From Laccaria trichodermophora (taxonomy: Eukaryota > Basidiomycota > Agaricomycetes > Agaricales > Hydnangiaceae), in contig JACTVC010000022.1 in NCBI GenBank assembly GCA_018417955.1, positions 1 to 64,000 of the forward strand: a stretch of 64,000 nt of DNA, in the 5' to 3' direction. The position numbers and the translations under genes are program-made. This document shows positions 56,404 to 64,000 of this stretch, piece by piece. Position 1 is the first letter of the stretch; each line of letters starts with the position of its first letter. The notes below the pieces were generated by a model. The model worked only from the letters and a program-made list of their open reading frames with translations. It ran no database searches and was not told the origin of the DNA.

Positions 56404-57408
56404 GCCCACCAGTCGTTAAACCAACTCCGTTTTGCTCAACGTCCAGCGTCACTCACTCGGAGTCACTCCTTTGACACATTTGTTCATCGCTCCTCGCCTC
56501 TCTCTTTCTCAACCCATAATCACATTTTCTAGCATTCTCTTACACCCTCTGTTTAATCCATAATAACTGTGTCCTCGTTCAAACCTTCGATTAGCTGCAT
56601 CTACAATATCCACTCATTTTGTCCTGGGCCATCTCCATAGATATATTACCTAGTAGAACAATATACCGTTGTTATATTTTAGCTTGATGTTGAGGATCTG
56701 CAGCTATCTGTAGGCTGAAGATGATCATGATATTCAACTGGGATTGAGCAGAATATGCATTCATTAAGCAAAATTGTGCATAATTAACGGTCCATGGATT
56801 AATTCCACTTAATTGCATTGAAATCAAATATTCAGCCAATTGTGCACAATCAACGCACTTTGTGCGTTATGTTCGTTCATTCAGCTCAAATTACAATCCT
56901 CCATTTTCCTGATGAAAGACGTCAATGCGTCATGGACGTCATGTGCATTTCAACCATTATAATCCGCCTCAAATCCACCTTCGTTGGTGCGCATATACCC
57001 AATCATCGGTCATGGGGTACGACCTGCGAAATTGGCGTACAACGACTCTTTAGATGTCGATGCTAAACGAACGCGTCATTGCTTGCTTGTTGCTTAGTAG
57101 ATTAGACGACACCCGCAATCTTCCTATGGACTACTACACTAGACTCGGCGCCACAACTACTACCTTGGTACAGTGTGGTGTCCCCTTGATCCAGAAGTGG
57201 CGCTAACAGTGTCAGCATGAGTCACGTCTCATTCGCCTCGTCTCCACCCCTTGTTCTTTCCCTCTTCTCTGCCCTCCGCTACTGCCCCACGTTGCGCCGT
57301 TGCCTGCTACTCCTCGCACGTCTTCCTACTCCTCCCCGGATATTCATGCGACCATAACTTATAGCCCGCTTCCCATTCCCGCCATATGCCAGCTGCTCGC
57401 AAATCAGA
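56404..57408. other. Flank of the transposon, no gene seen
   Basis: This holds the DUF6532 gene's 3' flank, the right terminal words of the transposon (56771-56851) and then unique sequence. No frame from 56871 to 57400 shows a motif. Confidence 0.4.
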
Positions 57409-59561
57409 GTTGAACCCCAGTGAAAATGAAGGAAAACCAAACCGAACCACAGTGAGCTAAAGATAAACAACACAACGTCATCGATCCAAATCGAGCTGGA
57501 CCCTTTGAGCTCTCAGCAGGATCAAACGAAATCCATCCTCAAGCAGCCTCAAGCTTACTGAACGCCTCTGCATCATCTCGCACACACTTGTCTGGCCAAT
57601 TTGCTCCGTCCGAGAACCGACTCCCCAACCCCACGTCGAATAGTGCACGTGCGCTTCTGCACTTTTTCTTAAATGGACACGTTTAGGCTTTTCCTCTTCG
57701 CTCTTGCTGCCCGCCCTCTTGCCCTCACGCTACCACCATGTTCTGGCCCCGCAATTTCTTCACTCGGCCCCTCTACACCCGCCCCTCTACACCCCTCTGT
57801 TCAACTGGCTTTTCACAGCGCTTTGGATCCCATAATCACAACTATGATCTATCGCTATCGTTAGGCCACCTTGGTCCAGAGGCAGAGAACCGGAGCGCGT
57901 CATGGGCATTCTGAGTCGCTTTGCGCATTTGTTTTGGGTATGTGAGCATTCCCTTCGTCTTCTTGAACAACTCAAGCTGAGTATATGCGTTAGCCGTCTC
58001 GATTCCACTGGTTCCTGTCGTCCCGAATGCACCTCTTTCCGACTTTCAAACAGGTATGTATATTATTTTGCACAAGTCTTTCCTTCACACTGACTATATG
58101 CGTTGAAATTTGCGAGCGACTCGGCTTGCAGCGCCTGCGGTAAGCTGGAGAAAAGACTACAGGTATGTCTTTCCTTCACACTGACTATATGCGTGCGTTG
58201 AAATCTGCGAGCGACTCGCCTTGCAGCGCCTGCGGTAAGCCGGAGAAAAGACTTTTGGGGTTGGAGAAATGACAGCTGGTGCTAAGCGACTGGAAAAGGT
58301 GAGTTCCGTGCTTTGAGATGCACCCTGTTTTCTAATGCCGCATCCTCCTGACAGTGTCCTGCGCTTCCAACAAGTCATCACAACGCCACTTTGCCTGCGT
58401 GACTCATGCGGCCTGTCGGAACCCGCCCGCTGTTCAATCCACTGTGAGTTGTCATGTGTATACCGAACGGTACGATATTGACGCCAAGAAGATTGAAGCA
58501 TTTCGGGGCACCTTCAACACCAAGCAAGCGATTGGCGACCGTTCGCAAAGCTCAAGATAATAAGGGGTTTCAAAGGGAAGTCGGCATCCAGCGTCGAGGC
58601 GGCGGACATGCCGTCAAAACACGGTATGATTTTACAATTATTCGTCAAGGTTACTCACGTTTTCGTGAGCTCCAACCGACGATTCCGATTTAGTGCCTGG
58701 CAATATCGAGAAAGCAACGAAGTCTAAATGCGTTCTTTTTCCACGCGCGTCATCTGCACCAACTGTCCGCCGCTTTCAGAAATCTCTGCTACAGAGCGTT
58801 TCTTGAAGCTAACGAACCGATTACCCCAGCCGCTTTCGGAAAAGTTTGACAAAAGAGCAGGTGAAACATTAAAATGACGAGAGAAAGTCGAAGAAGGCTG
58901 TAAGTACAGACGTCTCCTTTTAACCTTTCTGAATGTGCTTCATACTCCCCCCTTAGGGTTCCGCTACCCTAGGACCTTTTCCTGGCTTCCGACTCCTGTT
59001 CCCTGACTACCCCGCTCTCATCAAGATATTGGTATGTCGTTTCTACTGCTCGTGCTATTTCTTGTCCGTTGCTAAATATGTTTTTACAATCCTTGTTACA
59101 TGGTGAAAGTTCTTTTTGCGGTGAGTTGTCTCTGATTTTGCCTATACGCCTCACCCTGACTGGAAAAACCTAGTGATTTTGCAACGCTCAATTTGGCTCG
59201 ATCGGCTCCAATACGCACTCTGGTGAGAGGCTGTTCCTTGTCTTTTTCAGTCTTTTTGACTTAACGGTGAAGGCTTGAAATGGATTTTTTTTAGCTCGGT
59301 TTCGTTCCGTTTCGCTCGATAGGCTCAGATACTGGGTTTTGGTCTGGATCAATGTGGTTCGGTCGCGCTGTTCGCCCACAAATTGCTCTCGTTAGGTAGG
59401 ATTAGATTATTAGGCAGATTCGGTTAGATGGCTATAGATACAGCTGGTTTGAAAATCCAGCCAAACCTGTAAAAGTCTCTATTGTCGAGCCCAATCTAAT
59501 TTTTTAGATTTGGCTCGACCTGGTTCGACCTGCTTAACCCTTATTTTCACTGGGGTTGAAC
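57409..59561. mobile_element. Degenerate element with inverted ends
   Basis: AACCCCAGTGAAAAT at about 57413-57427 is matched by its perfect complement ATTTTCACTGGGGTT at 59543-59557. The similarity continues imperfectly inward (GAAGGAAAACC against AAGGGTTAAGC). The 2.1 kb between has no long reading frame. TTGGCTCGA/TCGAGCC-type words cluster near 59195-59545. A non-autonomous or decayed DNA transposon fits best; no target duplication is evident. Confidence 0.5.
58077..58256. repeat. Two-copy direct repeat, period 91 bp
   Basis: TCCTTCACACTGACTATATG starts at 58081 and again at 58172. Both copies continue through GCGAGCGACTCG and TTGCAGCGCCTGCGGTAAGC to GGAGAAAAGACT. The second copy has a 4-nt insertion (GCGT). 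Only about 7 sites differ, so the duplication is fairly recent. Confidence 0.9.
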
Positions 59562-60319
59562 GTTGACCACCAAACGGAGGACAATTGGGATCACAGAGGG
59601 GATGAATCACTTCATCTCCCTTTCAGTCCGTGAGCTTCGTTCCTCTTGAAAGGTGTTCTCTTTTTTTTTTTGCCTCAAGTCGACGGAGTCCCTTCATTCC
59701 AATTTCTCGTATCCCCGATCGAAATTTCTACATCCCCTGCATTCTACCTCTCCCGCCATCTATTCTGTTCTTTCATTTTATACGCCTTTCATTCAGTGCC
59801 GGGTGTTGTTCCGACCGACCCCACGGCGCTTTCTCGTTTGTTTTTCTTTCTTCCCATCCCTCCATGGCGCTCCTCCGGTGTTGTCATCACGCGTGTAACC
59901 TTTCCTCTTTACCTTTTCTAAGCTTCTTCTTCATCCCTTTGATCGATATACTCAAGCTCTTGGGCCCTTGGCTAATGAGCGCATAACCTTCCTACACCCT
60001 TCAGCAGAGTCCTATCGGGCCTCACACGATAATCTATAATCAGAGTGTTCATGTGTCGTTAGTGCGAGGCTCGAGCACATGGCCTTTTACCAGAGGGGTC
60101 CCTCTGAGGTCACTATATCGACATCATATCGAACGCCTCATCGAAGCTCATTTACGTCTCATACTCATGAGATCCGAGTCTGCCTTCTCTAGAAAGAGCA
60201 ACAGGGGTCCCTGCGTACATCGAAAGCGTTGGCCGACAAATTCCGTCCTTTGCATAACTAAAGAACCCAACCTGTCTTGCTCCCCCTCGAACATTCCCCT
60301 TCGAAGTTCTTGAACCAAC
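59562..60319. other. No supported gene
   Basis: CT-rich promoter-like sequence from 59640 to 59960 and the upstream side of the I66 inhibitor gene. Plus-strand frames at 59630-59986 overlap and are low complexity. Confidence 0.4.
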
Positions 60320-60923
60320 ATGAGACTCGAATCAGGTACCTACCTTATCACTAGCCTTGCACAACCGGCACAAGGTGCCTCCATTGGTCGAAACCCGTCG
60401 GAGGACAGATCTTTGAACCCCAAGAGGATCGTCGCTCTCCCGCCTGGTGTCTAGCGGGCCGTAGTACGTTGTCTTGTCATATCTCTGCCAATACATTCAC
60501 GAATCTATAATAGTGGGATATCGAAGCGTTGGGCGACGATAAGTATATCCTCAATACCAGAAACGCTCCTACAGCAGCCATCGAAGGGCTCATCTTCGCC
60601 GTTCTCCTTGATGAACCCGCCCCAACGAAATGGCTCATCAAGCTCAACCTAAACTCTCGCACCTCTAGATCTTACAAGTATGTGGTTTTCATTTCGTCTG
60701 TTAAATGATTTGCCTTAAATTTCGTGCAGCATCCTTGACTCCGAGGACCCTTCGAAGGGGTGGGTTTTCCCTCCTATTGGCGGTGGGGGCACGGACCAGG
60801 TGCGGTTAGCTTTCCTCCTTTTGAAAATATCAACGATGCATTTGTGATGTTTAGATCAAGTTTGGAAAGATTTCGGGAGGATTAAGTCCCATTGAGCTTT
60901 GGAGTATCACCCGACTTCAGTGA
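60320..60923 (+). CDS. Serine peptidase inhibitor, MEROPS I66 type
   Basis: Four exons (60320-60448, 60514-60677, 60730-60799, 60855-60923) close to 143 residues, the size of the Lentinula serine protease inhibitor family. It lacks a signal peptide, as do known members. Key blocks: ESGTYLITSLAQPAQGASIG with RNPSEDRSLNPKR, then LPPG joined to WDIEALGDDKYILNTR, IEGLIFAVLLDEPAPTKWLI, SEDPSKGWVFPP and the terminal IELWSITRLQ. The family forms a beta-trefoil-like inhibitor of trypsin/subtilisin-like enzymes and is taken to regulate endogenous proteases or deter feeders. Identification rests on pattern memory of the GRNP..PK and GW.VP motifs. Confidence 0.8.
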
Positions 60924-61566
60924 TGTATAGATGGGTGTTCGTTAATCGGTAGATTTGTGAAGACGGACAATCGTGACTTACACTGGCATGTTGTGAATGA
61001 AATGGACTTTCGTAGGGCATAACACAACATTTCAGTAGCGGAGCATTCGGAGCCAGACTCGTGAACTCCTACTGGAGGGCATCCGACAACGAGCAACAAA
61101 CCTGACAACCGGCAGATCGTGGAATGAATAGCGGAGAGAGATATAGCCTCTCTTGATCCTAAAAAAATGATAGACATGGCGCCGCAGAGATTCCCGGAAG
61201 GTTTCTGACAACCGTCAAAGAGTCTAGCAGCCATCAAATAACCAGGGAAATAGCGGGAGTGGTAGCCTGGGCCTAGAGGCGACGTCCTCCAGAGCTTTTG
61301 TTCCGCTGCCTTAATCGACGGCTAGATGCGTCTTTAGTCATGGCACCACCACCAAGGCTTGCGTTGCTCAGGTTTGAAAACGGCGCAAAGTCATAGATTC
61401 ACCTGAGAACCCCCCAGCGTACATTCACATGTCCATACGTGGTCCTGAAACGCGAAGAGAGATAGAGGTTGTGAAAAAAGCTGATATAAAGATGAGGGGC
61501 ATACGATCGAAGATGCATGGCCATACTACAAGTTTTTCGTCATAATAAGGCTCATCACCATGCCCT
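60924..61566. other. Convergent intergenic region
   Basis: Lies between the 3' ends of the I66 inhibitor (plus) and eS10 (minus). Minus-strand frames at 60917-61237 and 61425-61829 have no motif or are eS10 shadow. Confidence 0.45.
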
Positions 61567-62118
61567 TTAATCCCTGGGCCCGCCTCTTCCAACACCAGCG
61601 AATTGGGGCCTGAAGTTATCAGGGGCACCACCCTCCTTCTTACGATAGTCATCACGGTCGCCACGGGGAGCACGGTAAGCACCCTCTCCTCCTCCAGGGC
61701 GAACGGTGGCGGGACGTGGGGGACGTGCAGCCTTTTTGTGAGTAGCGGGCACGATTTCGGCGGGGAGGTGGAGCCTGGAGTTATTGGCGTTAAAAGGGCA
61801 CAAGTGATTGCAAAGAGTAAACGCACCATTCACGGAGATACTCTACACCCTCGGGGGTGAGAACGTAGTAGTACCACTGCCATGAGAACTGGGTCTTGAC
61901 GTAACCCCGGGAGGTCAAACTCTGCAGAGCCTTGATGACCTGGAGATTGGGAACATCGAGCTCTTCGTGCTTCGGCGCGTTGAAGTCTTTTTTCGCAACT
62001 AGGACGCCCTCTGTATTCACAAGGAGGTTTTAGAAGGCGGAAAGGCATTGAAAGGCCAAGACGCACCCTTGAAGAGGTTCTCGTAGATGACGCGCCTATT
62101 CTGTTTCGAAATGATCAT
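61567..62118 (-). CDS. RPS10: 40S ribosomal protein eS10
   Basis: Three exons (62118-62067, 62010-61827, 61774-61567) close to 147 residues. Universally conserved eukaryotic small-subunit protein at the 40S head/beak. The sequence is textbook: [93 protein letters not shown], then a basic Arg/Gly tail ending GVGRGGPRD. The first intron soon after the start codon is common in fungal ribosomal protein genes. This is the first housekeeping gene in from the telomere and may mark where the chromosome core begins. Confidence 0.97.
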
Positions 62119-62809
62119 GCTGGGCAGGTGGGTTTATTGAGGCGGAAGCTGAAGCCATATTATCAAATTCAACGCCAATTCCAACAACAATGTTGGAGAA
62201 CGTACTGCGAAGCTTGAATCGCACTTGTTTCCGGCTGTGAAAAGGATGGTCAGATATCATCATCCAAACGGAAAATGGCCAATCCAGCCCACCGCACCCC
62301 GCAAAACGGCGTAAAATGGGCATTCATGGGTTCTAGAGGACAATTGGAGAAGAATTAGCTACTTACGTGGCGGATTTTGAAGACGGCCTTGGAGGATTCT
62401 TGACTGACGTTGACGACGATGGGCAGAGATTAGAAAGTTGGTGTAACTTTGCAATTGTTTGGCGGCGACCTCAAGTTGATCACCTACCAATCAACGCACT
62501 CTGGGTACGTACATGGTTCTATCAAGGTTCTGTAGGTGAGATGAGACTTCAACGCAGGCGCGTTTTGAGAATTTGGTTGCGCTAACATTCACCTTCTACC
62601 TCGACTGGAGACACCACCTTCGATGGAACCGAATAAGGTATGTTATAGTAGTTTGTACATGTCCCACTGGTTCCGACTAGTTCTATTCCTTGACCCAATC
62701 CTGCACTCCCAGCTGAAACTAGATGTCGCGACACCGACGTAAATACTAAAAACGGACGGAAAGAGTACAAATCTTCAGGCACAAGCAGCATCCCAGAGGG
62801 ACCCAAAAG
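62119..62809. other. No supported gene
   Basis: Promoter side of eS10 and the 3' flank of the next minus-strand gene. Frames at 62367-62585 (+) and 62582-62806 (-) have no motif. Confidence 0.45.
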
Positions 62810-64000
62810 TTAATCCACCACTCCGGGCTCGTCATCCGCGTCTTGGAAGATAAGAGTCGGAAGCTTATCAGGATGTCCACATTCTTCTTCGAAAGGAAGA
62901 TAATACGTCTCTCGAAGATTAAGAATCAGGCGGCACCCTAAAATTCTCGAGAATAATTGAGCCAGGCCAAAGGCGACTGGCATGTAATAATTCTGCGAGA
63001 AAGATGAACAAAAAGAGTATCTAAACCGGATGAAGCCTTACCTTTGGTTGTGCCCATCCCATGATATTCAAGATTCCTACGAAAAAAGCGCTATTTCGAG
63101 GGTTGAGGCTCACAACGCACACATTGAATTGTTTCTTACATCATGGGAAACAGAATACTGTCGCGTAGCAGGATTGAATGTAATGGAAATTTGGTTAATG
63201 AGGGGAGTGATCTTGTTTGCTTGAAGTAGCTCAAGCCAGCGCGTAATCCCATTAGCAGGATTAGCAGCTCAAACACGAATATTGGCGTCCACGATATGAA
63301 ATACCAGCTTGGAGAAAATGCTAGGCAGAAGGGGATGTTTCCTTGGGGAGGGGGACCTGGAGGAGGATGTCCTGGAGGGGGACCTGGAGGAGGATGTCCT
63401 GGAGGGGGACCTGGAGGGGGAGGACCTGGAGGAGGGCCGCCTGAGGGAGGAGGGCATGGAGGGCCTCCTGAGGGAGGTCCTGAGGAATGAGATCCTGAAG
63501 AGTGATCTGGGCCAGCACCAAGTCCATGAGCTGAATAAAATGAGGATAAGTAGTTGATATGACTTATTTCATAAAAAAATTACGAGAGTTGTTACGCAAG
63601 TACAGCACGTCGATGACCACCAACGAAATTATTTCGAGGGCAAATAGGATAGACATCCAAATGGTTACCTTTCTTGAATGCTTGTAAAGGCAACAGATTC
63701 GATATACCATGATGGCTGGGTTGGTCATCGATTCAAGTCAGTTAGTGATATGGTAGTATGCCTGCTACGAACCTTGCATCGACCAAATCAGAACATGGCA
63801 TCCCCATCCTTGAACCTTTGACGCGATTTTACCTGCAAGTTATCAGCCCGTTGGCGTTATTCCCGGAAGTGGCGGTATTTACGCACATCTAAGCAATTAT
63901 ATTTGGTTGAAGATAATTGTGATACAGAAGAAGATCTAGACTCACGAGTCCTGAAACACATTTTTTGCAAAAGAAAAAAGCACAGGAGACAGTAAGCACT
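62810..64000 (-). CDS. Multi-pass membrane protein (DUF6533-like), partial, with Pro/Gly-rich insert
   Basis: The 5' part lies beyond the window. Exons read from the right: a piece ending at 63773 (GWGCHVLIWSMQ); 63715-63596 with IMVYRICCLYKHSRKV and WMSILFALEIISLVVIDVLY; 63530-63140 with a Pro/Gly-rich stretch, then WYFISWTPIFVFELLILLMG and LLRDSILFP; 63076-63042 (ILNIMGWAQPK); 62992-62810 with MPVAFGLAQLFSRILGCRLI and LNLRETY before an acidic tail. Helix order and the RxYxLY and CRLILNLRE motifs match the Agaricomycete DUF6533-like family. The join between 63140 and 63076 does not keep frame with the splice sites I found, so a different donor or a frameshift is present. Confidence 0.7.
63340..63490. 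repeat. GGA-rich minisatellite inside an exon
   Basis: Repeated GGAGGAGGATGTCCTGGAGG and GGGACCTGGAGG units on the plus strand. On the minus strand the same bases are in frame with the membrane protein exon and encode PGPPPGHPPPG-type repeats. The plus-strand Gly-rich frame is a shadow. Confidence 0.8.

Larger units (their letters stand above)
49920..56870. mobile_element. Plavaka-type DNA transposon with two divergent genes
   Basis: The element holds a 1,087-residue transposase (minus) and a DUF6532-type gene (plus) divergently transcribed from a shared 258-bp region. Both edges carry related terminal words in inverted orientation: AATTATGCACAATT at 49927-49940 and AATTGTGCATAATT at about 56772-56785. 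Further TGCATAATTA and GTGCACAAT words lie just inside or outside each. Exact ends and target duplication were not resolved. Both genes are open, so the element may be recent or active. Confidence 0.7.

Noticed and set aside
63296..63490. Plus-strand Gly/Pro/Cys-rich protein (GGGPGGGCPGGG type)
   Set aside because: It is the antisense of the Pro/Gly-rich exon of the minus-strand membrane protein, whose flanking exons fit a known family.

Overview
The window is one end of a chromosome from a filamentous basidiomycete, almost certainly a mushroom-forming Agaricomycete. It opens with a true telomere. The protein genes carry many short introns of about 45-60 bp with GT(A/G)NGT donors, and several families are typical of Agaricomycetes (DUF6533-like membrane proteins, a Plavaka-type transposase with a DUF6532 partner, a CFEM protein, an I66 peptidase inhibitor). 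I read exon chains by hand. Where the exon lengths close in frame I give them as firm models. No database search was possible.

Layout. 1-4.5 kb: telomere (mixed TTAGGG/TTAGG units), a duplicated subtelomeric block and an eroded gene. 4.5-10.4 kb: a membrane coiled-coil protein and a Ser/Pro-rich protein with gene-poor DNA between. 10.6-13.1 kb: four tandem copies of a tRNA-Thr unit that degrade along the array and gain insertions at the canonical tRNA-intron site. 13.5-15.7 kb: a 13-exon nickel transporter (NIC1 type). 16.8-17.25 kb: a Pol III tRNA-like relic, interstitial telomere-like repeats and strong hairpins. 18.8-22.3 kb: a DUF6533-like membrane protein and a small unknown protein. 23.8-25.8 kb: a cyclopropane-fatty-acid synthase. 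26.7-30.2 kb: a minisatellite, then a secreted single-pass membrane protein and, divergently, a pepsin-fold protein whose catalytic aspartates look lost.

32.3-39.6 kb: an MLKL-N-terminal-like helical protein, then two paralogous Cys6 proteins in inverted orientation around an F-box gene. 40.4 kb: intron-bearing tRNA-Gly. 41.1 kb: CFEM protein. 42.5-49.1 kb: a giant foldback element, an almost continuous imperfect palindrome whose arms are 90-bp tandem repeats. 49.1-49.8 kb: a BTB gene ending at the edge of that element. 49.9-56.9 kb: a Plavaka-type DNA transposon with divergent transposase and DUF6532 genes. 57.4-59.6 kb: a degenerate element with 15-bp inverted ends. 60.3-64 kb: I66 inhibitor, ribosomal protein eS10, and a membrane protein with a Pro/Gly-rich insert that runs off the window.

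As a whole this is a repeat-rich subtelomere where metal and lipid metabolism genes and surface or secreted proteins sit among transposons. The strongest unusual signals are the decaying tRNA-Thr array, the foldback palindrome, the hairpin/telomere-like cluster, and the inverted Cys6 paralog pair.
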